A DNA stretch of 64,000 nucleotides from Sarcophilus harrisii (taxonomy: Eukaryota; Chordata; Mammalia; Dasyuromorphia; Dasyuridae): the NCBI RefSeq assembly GCF_902635505.1, contig NC_045430.1:274532681-274596680 (forward strand), read 5' to 3'. Under the pieces are notes generated by a model. It was not told where the DNA came from. It searched no databases and worked only from the letters and a program-made list of their open reading frames with translations. A program made the position numbers and the translations under genes. Shown here one piece after another: positions 1-11,060 of this stretch; position 1 is the first letter of the stretch; each line of letters starts with the position of its first letter.

Positions 1-74
1 GTTCCACAGAAAGCACCCGAGTGGAGGAGAATCCACTTTGCCCGTGGGCAGGACGTCGCATTTTGAGGCAACAT

Positions 75-425
75 TAATGGTTAGGGAGTTTTTCTTGACA
101 TCAAGCCTCAGTTTACCTTTTTGTAACTTCTACCCATTGCTCTTGCTTCTGCCCTCCAGGGCCCCTCCTCCCCTCCTCCATAAGGACTGAAGGCAATCCT
201 GTGTTTCTCCCTTAGGCTTCTTCTCTCGAACAACCCCCATTCCTTCAACCTCAGTTTCAAAGTTCATCTCATTTCCCAGCCATATCACACCCCTGACTCC
301 TGACATCTCCTGAATGCGACATCTATGAAAACCCCTAGATCTTTTCCAAATACACTTTTCTACCCATGATGCCCCCATCTTAACCTTGCAAAACTGATTT
401 AAAAAATCCAAATGTAAACCATTCC
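75..425 (-). mobile_element. CR1/L3-type LINE fragment
   Basis: The text ACATCAAGCCTCAG, then AACTTCTACCCATTGCTC and CTTCTGCCCTCCAGGGCC, and a distal CCCCCATCTTAACC with AATCCAAATGTAAACC, matches the reverse complement of the CR1/L3 3' region common in marsupials. It is old and 5'-truncated. Confidence 0.65.
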
Positions 426-560
426 ATTCAATAGATATTTATAGTGGATCGATCACGTGCTGGGTACTTGGAGATTCGAAGACAAAAATCAACCGGTCCC
501 TCCCCTCAATGGGGTTTACATTTTCCTGGAGGTGAAAAAGGTCATGTAGACAGAAAAGAA
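426..560 (-). mobile_element. L2 3' end
   Basis: Reverse complement of the L2 3' end: AATAGATATTTATAGTGG, then CACGTGCTGGGTACTTGG, ACAAAAATCAACCGGTCCCT and a 'GGGTTTACATT' block in the usual order. Confidence 0.6.
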
Positions 561-589
561 ATTTCAGGTGAACAGTGACATGACTAGTA

Positions 590-800
590 TTGGGCTTGCA
601 GACAGGAGGACCGTGCTCAAATCTGGCTGGCTCTGTGACTCTGGGCTGTTTCACCTCAGCTTCCTCATCTGTAAAATGGGGATAAGCACATCATTTACCT
701 CCGTGAGTAATTGTGCTGACCAGAGGAGAAAACAGATGCAAAATGCCAAGCAAACCTTTAAAAAGCACTATCTAAATGCTAGCAGTTATTATTATACGAG
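590..800 (+). mobile_element. MIR-type CORE-SINE
   Basis: CTCTGTGACTCTGGG, CTTCCTCATCTGTAAAATGG and GGGATAA, then a tail of AAAAAGCACTATCTAAATGC with TTATTATTAT, form the standard MIR order. Confidence 0.75.
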
Positions 801-1670
801 TATTAAGAAATACAGAACTTCACACTTCACCTTGTTTTACTTCAGCTTGTTTGATTTAACCTAAAACTCTAGGCTGTCAAGCTCCTTTTACATTCAGCAC
901 ACGTGTCCTCCCAGTGTTCTCCTTCTGAAATGATGTCCTGCTCCTCCAAACAACAGTCACTGTCTCCATGAAAGAAACCTGGACTTTCTCCTTTCTCCCC
1001 ATTCCCTGAGATGCATGTTTGCTAAATAAAGGTTCATGGCTGAGTGATTGTAACACAGGCCATCTCTGCCCTCACTTTGGCTCCTCTTAAGATAACAGCA
1101 ATTTAGCAACTCCCAGAAAACCATTCAGGTCCCACCCAGCGTGGGGAAGGCCTTCCCTTTCTAATCTGAGAGCCTGCAGGATCTGCAGAATCCATTGATC
1201 CGGTTCTGGGTTATTAAGCTCTCTGCCTCCAGTTGTCAGGAAGTAGAAAGGGGACAGTGGCGGCCATTAGGATGCCCGCTCGGAGCCGTGTGTGCTACCA
1301 CTCAACCCGGAGGCGGCTGGTAACTGCCAATTAAGTGGAATGAGAAGCCCAGAAAGGGAGGAGTGCACAGTTGTGGGGAAAACATTCAGGCCTTCATGCT
1401 AGGAGAGATGGAGAAATGACTACAAGCCTGGAGTTGGGATGCAATGTGCTTTCCAAATTTGAGTCCTACTAACTCTGTGACTTTCAGGGTATCCTGCCCC
1501 AGTAACCAGCTTAGATACGCTCCCCAGGGTCCTGCCATCAGTGTCTGCCCTCAGTGAGCAAGCCGCCCACTAATGGTTCCTGCTCCCAACAACTAAGTGA
1601 AGTGGCGTGAGTCTGACAATGATTTCATTTCCCCTTCATTTAGTTAGGGATTTTGATTTTATTTATTTAA
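801..1670. other. Apparently unique sequence
   Basis: No repeat or exon was recognised. A GC-richer patch at about 1130-1400, with GGCGGCCATTAGGATGCCC and AACCCGGAGGCGGCTGG, stands out from its AT-rich setting and might be a conserved non-coding element; nothing else supports this. Confidence 0.35.
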
Positions 1671-1674
1671 TGTG

Positions 1675-1940
1675 AATTTAGTGTTGCTCGGTTGTTTAAC
1701 TCATAACTGATTCTTCCTGACCCCCTTTGGGATTTTTTTAATGGGCACAAATACTGGAGTGGTTTACCATTTCCTTCTCCAGCTCATTTTACATTTGAGG
1801 AAACTGAGGCACACAGGGCTAAATGACTTGCCCAGGGTTACATAGCTAGTAAGTGTCTGAGGACACATTTGAACTTAGGAAGAGGAATCTTCCTGACTCC
1901 TGGCTGGGGCTCTACCCACTGTGCCACTTGACTGCTGCCT
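1675..1940 (-). mobile_element. SINE with RTE-like tail
   Basis: Reverse complement of the marsupial tRNA/CORE SINE whose tail resembles RTE LINEs: GTTGCTCGGTTG, CTGGAGTGGTTTACCATTTC, CAGCTCATTTTAC, GAGGAAACTGAGGC, then the head ending CCCACTGTGCCACTTGACTG. Confidence 0.75.
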
Positions 1941-2174
1941 GAACTTAATATATTCCCTTTCAAATTAAAATAAGCAAACAAGGATAAAAAAAATCATATG
2001 AAACAAAAAGTCTACTATTTGCCATTTGCTTAAAAACATATGCATATGAGCTTACTAAGACAGAAACAAAACATCTCATTTACTTCAGGCGTTCCTTTTT
2101 ATTCTGTCTTGCTCATCTAGGATTCTGTCGCTCATCCAGGATGCTCACAAAGGGTCCAAAAGGCTGAGTTTCCC

Positions 2175-2345
2175 CTTAGAGTTTCTTAATCTTTTTGGTG
2201 TCATGAATTCTTCTGAGTCATGTTTTTGATTCTTAAAGTACCCAGTATTACAAAGGAAATCAATTCTATTAAAAGACATTTATCAAAATGGTTTTTAAGT
2301 AATTTAAAGGATTCCAGGTTAAGGAATCCTGTATATAGATGGTGA
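2175..2345. mobile_element. hAT-like non-autonomous DNA transposon
   Basis: TTCTTAATCTTTTTGGTGTCATG at one end and CCAGGTTAAGGAATCCTG at the other form imperfect inverted ends. Inside is AGTATTACAAAGGAAATCAATT. The same family recurs at about 25765-25985 and 53795-53965. Confidence 0.55.
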
Positions 2346-2890
2346 AGGGATAGAATTAAAGGTTCATACCTCCAAAGACCCTCAAAGGTCATCTAGCCCA
2401 ATGCTTCTTAAGCTATGGGTTGCAAGCCCATAGGGAGTCACCTAACTGAATGTGGAGGTCATGACAAATTTGGCAGCAGTGAAAGGTTTCAAATATTCTG
2501 GCAAGATTTAATTCTTTATGTAAAAATGAACAAGCACATCCATCTCATTAGTATGCAAATTTGCTTTCATCTTTAATAAATGGCATAATTATATCTACGG
2601 CAAAGAATTGTTTTCAAATTAATTTCTTTATGATTTATTATCAATAAATGTTTGACTTGTAGACTATATTTTACATGCCTGTATATCTGGGATTGCATAA
2701 AATTTTCTTGGGCAAAAAGGGGTCGCAAGTGGAAAAAGGTTAAAAAACCCTCAACTAGACCAAGCTCTTCATTTTACAGATGACGCAATCGAGGCCCAAG
2801 GAGGTCGACTGGCTTACCCAAGATCACAGAGATAGTGAGCATTAAGAGAGGAGATTAATCCAGTTCCTCTGGCTCTTATCACTGCACTCT
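2346..2890 (-). mobile_element. MIR3/CORE-SINE split by a DNA transposon
   Basis: The left part reads CCTCAAAGGTCATCTAGCCCAA and the right part resumes TAGACCAAGCTCTTCATTTTACAGATGACGCAATCGAGG. Together they make the usual order of the SINE, interrupted by the element at 2402-2755. Confidence 0.65.
2402..2755. mobile_element. hAT-family non-autonomous element with 8-bp target duplications
   Basis: It begins TGCTTCTTAAGCTATGGG and ends GGTTAAAAAACCCTCAAC, with internal GGGGTCGCAAGTGGAAAAAG. Flanks TAGCCCAA (2394-2401) and TAGACCAA (2756-2763) are an 8-bp target-site duplication with one difference, the size hAT elements make. It has no room for a transposase. Confidence 0.7.
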
Positions 2891-3444
2891 GCTGCATCAC
2901 AGATGCTTCTATCTGAAAATGACATTTTTGTGATTGCATCTAGCTCTGAGCATGTGACAGGGATCGGATCTACAACCACTCGAAAGAAATTGGCTTACCA
3001 ACCCAAACTGGTCAAACTCAAAAAGATAAAGAATCTCCACTGTGCCAGTCCTGACACGCCATTGCTTGGCAGTCCGTTGATTGGTCCCTAGTTTATCTAC
3101 CCCAGACAGATTTGGTAGATATTGGATGAGCTGGGCTCAGAATTTAATGGGAGCAAGAAAACTGTCTGGATGGCATTTGGAGGATTAGGATGGCCTGCTG
3201 ATACCAAATCTTATCTCCTTAATACCAATATTCATCTAGTATTACTCAGAGAAATGTATGAGTGAAAAAGATGGAAGATGGACTGATCAGGTGGTGAGAA
3301 TGAGGAAGAGTTTATTTGCTTTTTTAGTAATCCCACAATGGACAGAGAATGTGAAGGTCGCCAGCAAGTTGAGAAGACCCTTCGTGGTGACTTCCGTATA
3401 GGAAAATGTCGACCAGACTTGTCTAGGGTAAGCATGAAAGGGTT

Positions 3445-3600
3445 GTGAGAATCATCATTGAATGCTTGAATGAATAAATGAACAAAAGAAGCATTTATTA
3501 AATGCTTACTGTGTTCCAGGCACTGTGCTAAATGATGGTGATTCAAACATGAGAGAACTAGTCCCTGCCCTCAAGGAGCTTACATTCTAAATGGGGAAGA
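3445..3600 (-). mobile_element. L2 3' end
   Basis: AAGCATTTATTAAATGCTTACTG, CCAGGCACTGTGCTAA and CTGCCCTCAAGGAGCTTACA are the reverse complement of the L2 3' end. A short GAAA repeat follows at 3609-3627. Confidence 0.75.
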
Positions 3601-4079
3601 CAACACAGAAAGAAAGAAAGAAAGAAAATTTGGGGTGAGGAAAACATAGGGATGGTGAGTTGATTTATAGGGATTTAGATCGTTGGGCTCTTTCTAGAAG
3701 CAATAGCAGAATTGATTTAAAAGTTGGATCTAAAGCAAGAGATGGAAGAGGGAAGGAAGACTGGCAGGCAGATAGCGAGATAAACTGATTAAATAGTTGA
3801 ACGGGATGTGATGATGAAACAGGTGCTTTGGGCTGGGGTTTGGGACCTGCTCGCTACAGTTGGAGGGAACTTCCAAATCAGTGACATCACAGAATCACTT
3901 CAATATTCGAAGTGTTCTCCCAGTGATGGTATATGGCTACAATGCATGGAAACCCAGAGTCCCTCAGGAATCTAAGTTGTAGATGACCCAAAGGAAAATA
4001 CTGAGTATAAATAGATGGCAGTGTATTGCCAAGGACAAGTCATACTCTCATTTTTCTCTTCTTGCTTTCTTCCCTCCGA

Positions 4080-4345
4080 ACCCTTTCAGGGAAATCTCCC
4101 CATGTTTTTGTACTCTTCATATTCATCATTTTTTCATGGGTGATAACATTCTTTCATGTCCCCAGATTATAACTTTTGCCATTCCCTAGTCATTTGGACA
4201 CATGGGCTGTTTCCAGATTTATGGTATGGAAAATAAAGCTGCTAGGAAGACTTTTGTCTTTTCCCCTCTTTCAATAATATCCAAAGCATACAGTTCTTAA
4301 GGTAAGATCATGTGATCAAAAGATATAGTCCCATAGTATTTGTTG
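4080..4345 (-). mobile_element. Old L1 fragment
   Basis: CCATTCCCTAGTCATTTGG, GGGCTGTTTCCAG and AAAATAAAGCTGCTAGGAA followed by TTTTGTCTTTTCCCCTC resemble the reverse complement of the L1 region around the ORF2 end. It is quite diverged. Confidence 0.5.
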
Positions 4346-4394
4346 TATTATACCACATGTGGCCACATTCCTTAGTCATCTCAGAGAAGGGACC

Positions 4395-4497
4395 AAACAG
4401 AAACTGGAAAGAGCTCAGGTTCTGGAGCCAGATGATTGGGGTTCAAATTCTGCCATACCTGTATGACATTGGGCAAGTCACTTTTCTCATCAGGAAC
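4395..4497 (+). mobile_element. MIR fragment
   Basis: AGGTTCTGGAGCCAGATGAT, GGGTTCAAATTCTGCC and GACATTGGGCAAGTCACTT follow the MIR/CORE-SINE order. It is cut off by the short L1 insertion that follows. Confidence 0.65.
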
Positions 4498-4509
4498 TCT
4501 TAAAAATTA

Positions 4510-4563
4510 TTATTTTTTTTTGAAGTTTTTTTAAAATTTTTTATTATAACTTTTTATTGACAG
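4510..4563 (-). mobile_element. Micro-insertion of an L1 3' tail
   Basis: A 54-base T-rich piece ending AACTTTTTATTGACAG is the reverse complement of an L1 3' tail (CTGTCAATAAAAAGTT then A-rich). It is flanked by a perfect 12-bp direct repeat TCTTAAAAATTA at 4498-4509 and 4564-4575. Confidence 0.65.
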
Positions 4564-4639
4564 TCTTAAAAATTAAAAGGGTGGATCTGAAAGTCTTTGA
4601 AATCTCTTAAGCTCTAGTTCTATGATCTTGTAATCAACA

Positions 4640-4960
4640 GAGACATGACAGCTGCCTTCAGATATTGAAAGGCTTTAACAAGACAGAGAATAGGCTCATT
4701 CTGCTTATTCCCAAAGGACAGAAGTAAAACCAATGAGAAGTTATAGGGAGATCACTTATAAGGCTGAACTCAGGATAAGGAAGATTTGCTGACAATGAAA
4801 TTATCCCCAGGTAAAGTAAAGTGATTGCCTTCTGGGTTAGTGTAGCGAGTTCACAGTTGCAAGAGAACATTTCTAAACCATTGAGTGTCTGAAAGAGGGA
4901 AACCAAAATAGCGGGTCCTTGGTTCATGCTATTTGAGGATCATCTGAAGAAACTGGGCAC
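4640..4960 (+). mobile_element. CR1/L3-type LINE fragment
   Basis: GACAGCTGCCTTCAGATATT, GAAAGGCT, CCCAAAGGACAGAAG and AGAACATTTCTAAACC follow the sense order of the CR1/L3 3' region, here strongly diverged. Confidence 0.5.
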
Positions 4961-5039
4961 AGTTAATCTGGAAAAGCGACAATGAAGTTAAAGAGATGAA
5001 AGCGTAAACCTGAGAAAGCCAGGTTTGGCTTACTCCGCC

Positions 5040-5805
5040 AAGAGGGAGTTTAAACATCCTGTCACCTGGAGCTCAAAGTTACATCTAAAGTAGCCAATCA
5101 CTCGGCTTCAGAGTTCTCAATGAGAACATCCTTTCTGAAGGAGAACGAGGGTCCTGGCATGGAGATCATCAGCGGTAGAGAAAGCCAGACTAGGAATGCT
5201 GCAGTAACTTTTTCAATTCACTGATTAGGCCATTCACTTCCAAAGGGGTCCCTCCAAAAGCAGTCTGATGGTAAAGGCAGCTCCCCAACTCCCCGCTCGC
5301 ATTGCTGGATGAGAAAGGGCAGCATTAAAGAGAATGGAAGTTTTCAGCATTAATCACTATATAACGAGAGCCAGCCTGGGAGCTGCCAGGTTTTGTTGGC
5401 TACTTTTACCTGGAACGCCATGTGCGCCCTGACAGTGGGGGAAATTAACAGCTCGATTTGGCAGGACATTGATGGCCTAAATTGACTCTGACAGACGGAA
5501 TGAAGAGAGGCTGGGGCAGAATGTAAATGGGAACTTCATATTCCAGTCTTCATATCTCTAAGACAGGCTGCTCACCACAGAGACTATGCAGATGTTTAAA
5601 TAAATACAAATTAAGAAAAGGAAATTGGATCAGGGATGCTGATTTTAAAGCATAGCAATGAAAGAAAGAAATTACTAATATGCGTCGCATCTCCATCCCT
5701 CCCTCACCAATTTTAAAAAATCAAATAAAATAATGAAGAAAATCAAGAGGACTGAAGTAAAAATAATAGGATCCAGTGAAAAGCAAAAAAATTTAAAAAA
5801 ATCTT
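5040..5805. other. Unassigned sequence, possible conserved non-coding element
   Basis: No repeat hallmark was recognised. The block at about 5330-5530 carries GCATTAATCACTATATAACG, GGAAATTAACAGCTCGATTT and CCTAAATTGACTCTGACAG, a density of TAAT/ATTA and related motifs that would suit a homeodomain-bound enhancer. This is a guess from composition only. Confidence 0.3.
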
Positions 5806-5809
5806 TTTA

Positions 5810-5950
5810 AAGGCAGCATAGTGTGGGAGAAAAAGCATTTGATTGGGAACTAAAGGAACTGGATTCAAATTTCAACCCTGCCCTTTACTACCTGACCTTG
5901 GGGTAATTTATGCACCTCCCTAAAGACTCAAGTTTCCTCAGCTCTCACTT
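5810..5950 (+). mobile_element. MIR/CORE-SINE fragment
   Basis: GGCAGCATAGTGTGGGAGAAA, GGAACTGGATTCAAATTTC and CTACCTGACCTTGGGG follow the MIR order. Confidence 0.6.
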
Positions 5951-6404
5951 CCACTGGGTCCTGGCTCTGTTGTGAAGCTTCCCACCCAACAACTTCCTAG
6001 AAAGAAAATATTAGAGTATAATGACCATTCCTGGCAAAATAATATTAACAGTAACATTGGGAGCTTCACCTAGGAGATGAGGAGTGATGCTTTCTCACTG
6101 GCAGTGCTACTTGCCATGGCGCCTTCCTGCCAACAAAAGCACATGTGCCTTGGGACTTTATCATTAGAAATTAGTTTTATTCAGGATGAGACTCACCCTT
6201 CCTTCCTGTTTCATGCACAAAATTGGAAACCAAAAGCCCCTTTGTCTGAGCTTCCATGACTCTTCCCATCAGAAGAGAATTCTGGAGGATTTCCTATAAC
6301 CTACCTATCTCTCATCGCAGTTCCTCAAATGTACAACAACTTACAGGCACCAGAAAGCCAGGGTACCTTGGGCCCAGGGACCAGTAGATATTTTGTAATA
6401 TTAA

Positions 6405-6655
6405 AGGTTGCTAAGTGGTACAATGGTTAGATTGTTGCACTTAGAGTCAGAATAATCTGAGTTCAGAAAGGACCTCAGACATTTACTACGTGAGCCTGGA
6501 TAAGACATCTGTGTCCTCTGAATATTTGTCTCTCTAAATTCTTCATCTTGTAATTGGGGATAATGAAAATCCCAACTCTCAGGGTTGTGGTGAGGAGAAA
6601 AGGAAAAGCACTTTGTAAACTTCAGAGCACTATATAAATGCTAGCTATGATTGTG
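6405..6655 (+). mobile_element. tRNA/CORE-SINE
   Basis: GGTTGCTAAGTGGTACAATGG, CAGAATAATCTGAGTTCAG, GGACCTCAGACATTTACTA, GGGGATAATGAAAATCCCA and a tail AAAGCACTTTGTAAACTTCA in normal order. Confidence 0.7.
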
Positions 6656-6949
6656 AACCAGAGCCATGATTAAATAATCAGTGATAATTAACTAATAATC
6701 ATTATTAAATCAAATTATGATTAGCATAATTATAGCTAGTATTCACACAACATTCTGAGACTTGGAAAGCTTTCCATACATTGTCTTATTTGTAGGAATT
6801 CTCTGAGCCACTCCTCCCCTCTTCTGTTCCTATTTACCATCTCCTTAATCCCCAGAATCCAAATCTCCCAGGCTGAACTCCTCCATCCTCTAAATGTGAA
6901 AAAGATGAAAAACAAGGCAAGAAATACCTATAGAAATAGACATATACAT

Positions 6950-7155
6950 ATATGTGTTCAGCTTAGAGCTGGAAGGGATCTTAGAAATCATTTAGTTCAG
7001 GTCGTTTTTTTTTACAGATGAATAAATGAGGCAAAGATGTTAATGACCTATGTAAAGTCACACTGGGAGTAGAGGGCAAAGATGGGATTTAACTCTATTA
7101 AACTCCCTTCATTCTAAGTCCAATCAGTGTTCTTTCCTCTACACTAAGCTGCTCA
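6950..7155 (-). mobile_element. MIR3-like SINE
   Basis: TTAGAGCTGGAAGGGATCTT, then TTTTACAGATGAATAAATGAGGC and CCTCTACACTAAGCTGC in order. Confidence 0.7.
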
Positions 7156-7880
7156 CTTTTATAGGTCAATACAAAAGTGATTCTTCCCAAAGTTAGTGCT
7201 CCCAAGTGTTCTAACTAATCAAATCACCTCAGTCCCTGAGACCTCATCAGCAGTTGCCTTTTTCTCTTAACAAGTCTCAGTGCTCATGTTCATAGTCTAT
7301 CAGCAAATGCTTTTAAAAAACCCCACGGGATGTCTTGTTGCCCTGTAAGATCAAGGTGATTTGAGACCATGGGCCAAATGTGAGCTGAGTTTTAGCTCTG
7401 GAGCGAAGAACTGATGGCCTTCTTCGTCAGGGAGAGGCTTCCTAGTGACTACCTCACAATGTAAAGCTGAATCTACCAAATGGCCCTGCAGAGCTGAGGC
7501 ACTGAAGGTGGAAGAAGAGAGCAGTTCATTGACCAGTAGAGCAGTGAGAAAGCCCAACAGGGAGCTGAGATAGGGCACTCTTTAAAGAACATAGCAAAGT
7601 TATCTCTAGAGGACCTAGGTAGCCTTTTCAACTTCACAGCTGTGAGTTGTTCTAGATGGTCACATATGTGCCTTTTCATCATGTCCCCTATATTTGTGTC
7701 CTTTGCCTGTATGTGTTGGTTCTTATGATACATACCTTCAAATGTGTTTCTTGGCTATGCATGTTCCTTATGTGTGTGCCCACCATCAGCCTTTCCTCCT
7801 AAGGGATGTGCTGTGCTCCATGTGCCTTCCCACAATGCTGATATAGAATACTGTCTCCACATGTATGTAGGGATATATGG
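7156..7880. other. Unassigned sequence
   Basis: No exon or repeat was recognised with confidence. Overlapping open frames here are short and lack homology that I can name. Confidence 0.4.
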
Positions 7881-7889
7881 ACATAAGTT

Positions 7890-8062
7890 GGTTTTTTGTT
7901 TGTTTGTTTGTTTGTTGTTTTTTGGCTGAGACAATTGGGGTTAAGTGACTTGCCCAGGATCACCAGCTAGGAAATGTTCAGTGTCTGAGACCGGATTTGA
8001 ACATGGGTCTTCCTGACTTCAGGGCTGGTGCTCTCTCCACTGTGCCACCTAGCTGCCCCTGG
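7890..8062 (-). mobile_element. tRNA-headed marsupial SINE with TTTG tail
   Basis: A TTTG repeat (7891-7917) is followed by CTGAGACAATTGGGGTTAAG, GACTTGCCCAGG and CCACTGTGCCACCTAGCTGCC, the reverse complement of the ~140-bp SINE that recurs through the window. Confidence 0.88.
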
Positions 8063-10070
8063 CCATTTAAAATTTCTATTTATGATACCATTTGATTAAA
8101 TATCTTTTATTTTGAATTAATGTATAGCAGTTAGAGTATGGAGTAAATGTTACTCTGCAGGGTGCTTCAAGCCTGAGATAGCTGTTTTGTTTCCCATCTC
8201 AAAGAAAGAGCAATCTGGGTAGCGCGTTGTATAAAATGGATTTTGTACAAGTATGAATTGGAGAAGACAGCCTCTTACTGAGGTCCTTTCAACTCCGGGA
8301 TCCTCGGATACATTACTCTGTCAAAACAGGGAGCCGCTGTAAGCATAAGTGAAGGTTCATATGTTTCAAGGGATTACATTGATCTGCCAGTCATCTTAAG
8401 CAAATCAATGTAGTTCCATAAGGAAGAAAACCATTTCCAGATTTCTTTCCAAGAAGAGGTAATTCTGCTCTGGCTGTGATGGAGGTGTGCTTCCAAAACT
8501 TTGTTCAGAACTAAAGGGAATGATGAAATCATTCCCCTGCCGATGTCTCAAGGAATTTTTCTGTGAGTTGCCCAGTGATCACACTTAGTGGTCACTTAGC
8601 AATTCGGTAACGATTTGTTGGCCTGGGCCAAGGGGAGAGATGGAGAACAAAAGGAACAAGAAAGAGAGGAAAATCTCCCATTAAAAGCTGAGTTGTGTTA
8701 GGATGTTGTGAGGAGGAGTTACCTTCTGGAGAAGGGCCTAGAATACTTTTTTTGTATTCCCAGGTTCAATGAAAATTGAGAATTTTCTTTTGACTTCTAG
8801 ATTTTTAAACAGTCAGAAAATTGCCTTTTTTTCTACCTCAACCTCCTTTGCAAAGTCAGGATAAGTCATTCTCTAAGTTCTACATCAGGAAAAGGTCAAT
8901 GGGGAAAAGTTTCCAAATCCCCTTCACCCTTAGGACCCTATAAGCCTCTCCTTTCAGCACATCTGAGAGCAGATTGCTATTGTCTCTGGCTTTCTTTTGC
9001 GATGACTCCTGGCTCTCCATTCATGATCCAGGATATTATTTAACATATCCCCCTTCACTCTCCTGTGTGGGATCCTGTGGTGAGTGCAGAATGCTGCGTT
9101 TGGTACAACCTATTTCCATAGAAACCAAACCCAACCAAGTGAGCCAGACCGGGTGGCTACAAGAGGAAAAGAATCCAGCTGATGAGGGAGACAAACTTCT
9201 TTCAAACATAAATACCATTAACTATAAAGGGGCAAATCACCCTGTAAAGGAAACTGATTTTGTATGCCGGCTCCCTTTTCTTATATCTCACGACATCCCT
9301 CATCCTGCCACAAACCCATACTTGAATAAATCACTTAGAAGAGGCATTTTCTACTTGTCCTTTCCTTTTTGATAGCTTTTGTCATGTTTTATACAGTTGC
9401 TGCTAGTAATGAAATCAGTATGATGGCATATTGATCATCCTGACATCCCTCTTGATTTGTTTTTACTTTATTTCATTTTGAACCTAAAAAATACAATTTT
9501 CAGTTGATTTTCCCTTTTTACTCGTTCTCCTTTGCCTCCCTTTCCCAACTCACAGGAGTTATCCTACAGATCCTATCCCATAGAAATCCAAGATCCTCAG
9601 TCCTATGGCTATTCCAGTCTCTGAAATAATAGCCAAGCCAAGTGGGGACACTTGACCTATAAGTAGGTCCTTGACCTATAAGTAACTAATATGTGTATGA
9701 ATAGAAGTCACTCAGAATGAAGTTCATCGAATCATTTCAAGCTAAGACTGACCATCCTGGCCCACATGAGACACTATCACCTCTGACTTCCTGCAATGGT
9801 GTTGATTAAGAAGCTTCCTAAAGGATGTTGATTCCAAGCCTATGTATTTGCATTAAGCCTGTGGTCTTCAACTTCTCATTGAGATCTGCAGGAAAAGCTT
9901 CAATTAAGATCACTTAGGATAAGACCATCTCCCAAGGGATTACCTGTATCATAATATTCCATTATCCTCTTGAGAGGAGATGACTCAGCAACTATTCTGT
10001 GAGATTCCCTCTAACCCCAATATTCTGGGTGCATTTGGAGTGAAACTTTTGACATATTAATATATCATCC
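8063..10070. other. Mostly unassigned intergenic sequence
   Basis: About 2 kb without a clear repeat or gene. An open frame at 8974-9372 (132 codons) has no signal, domain or codon pattern I recognise, and is probably chance. Confidence 0.4.
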
Positions 10071-10074
10071 AAAA

Positions 10075-10425
10075 AAGGCAGGAATTGTTTCCTTTTCTTT
10101 TCTATATATAACACCTATCTAGGTGCCTGGCACATAGTAGGCACTTAATAAATGCTTATTAAATAGAAACAAATTGAATGCAAGCTTCTTGAGGTCAAGA
10201 ACTATTTTATTTGTGTCCTTGTGCAGAGGGTCGAGCATTAGTGAGTGATTAATAAATGCCTTTTTTGGAGGTAATTGGGGTTAAGTGACTTGGTTCACTA
10301 GTTCAAGAGTGAACTAGTAAGTGTCTGAGACTGAATTTGAACTCTGCTCCTCGTGATTTCAGGGTTGGTATTCTACCCACTATACCATCTAGTTGCCTCA
10401 TAAATGCTTTCTGAATTGAGTTAAA
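10075..10425 (+). mobile_element. L2 3' ends split by a SINE
   Basis: GTGCCTGGCACATAGTAGGC with ACTTAATAAATGCTTATTAA is one L2 end; a second reads CTTCTTGAGGTCAAGAAC and AGTGATTAATAAATGCC, and resumes after the SINE with ATAAATGCTTTCTGAATTG. Confidence 0.75.
10263..10398 (-). mobile_element. tRNA-headed SINE inside L2
   Basis: GGAGGTAATTGGGGTTAAGT to CCATCTAGTTGCCTC is the reverse complement of the SINE. Flanks ATAAATGCCTT and ATAAATGCTTT are near-identical target duplications, so the SINE is younger than the L2. CTAGTTC/GAACTAG forms a small internal inverted repeat at about 10297-10318. Confidence 0.8.
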
Positions 10426-10499
10426 GAAAGTGGTGAAGGATTAATGATTAATATGGATGAGTTGCAGTCAGAGAGCTAAGAAATACAATCCTTTCCCAG

Positions 10500-10685
10500 G
10501 TTTCAAAATGCTTTGTCCAGAGACCACATGAGTCTAGCCCAAATCTAAGGATATCTGTCCATAAAACAGCTCAAGAAATGTTCATCTAGTCTCTGTTTAA
10601 AGACCTTTAGGGAACAGAATGCCTTTAATAGCAAGAGTTTAATTCTAAACCCAATTCTTTCAGCATGCTGTCCATCATCTACCCC
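10500..10685 (-). mobile_element. CR1/L3-type fragment
   Basis: ATCTAGTCTCTGTTTAAAGACC and AACCCAATTCTTTCAGCATG fit the reverse complement of the CR1/L3 3' part; strongly diverged. Confidence 0.45.
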
Positions 10686-11060
10686 TTTGCTCACTCATTC
10701 ATTCATTCATTCAGCAACCATTTATCAAACATTTACTATGTGACAGCGAGGTGCTGAGGATAAAAAGACAAAAACTAAAGTAAGCCCTGCTCTCAGGCAA
10801 CATGCATTCTATTTGAAAGAAGCAATGTTTCTACAGATAAATAAGTGCAAAGATATATCCAAGTAAATACAAAGTGAGGAGATGGTTCTGTGAATTGGGG
10901 AGATGGAGAAAGACAGCATAGAGCTAGTACTTTAGGAAAGCTCCAAAAAAAGGGAGGGATGCTAATAGGCATAGATGATGAAGAAATGCATCCTGTGCAA
11001 ATCCCAGAGATCAGACAAATGTCATGTTTGGAGAACTATGGCTTAGTAGCCAGGTTAGGT
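10686..11060 (-). mobile_element. L2 3' region
   Basis: CATTCATTCATTCATTCAGC, TTTACTATGTGACAGCGAGG, ACATGCATTCTATTTGAAAG and the downstream block with GGAAAGCTCC follow the reversed L2 order for about 370 bases. Confidence 0.65.

Noticed and set aside
8974-9372. 132-codon open frame as a gene
   Set aside because: No start context, domain, splice partner or conserved pattern was seen; such length is expected by chance in 64 kb.
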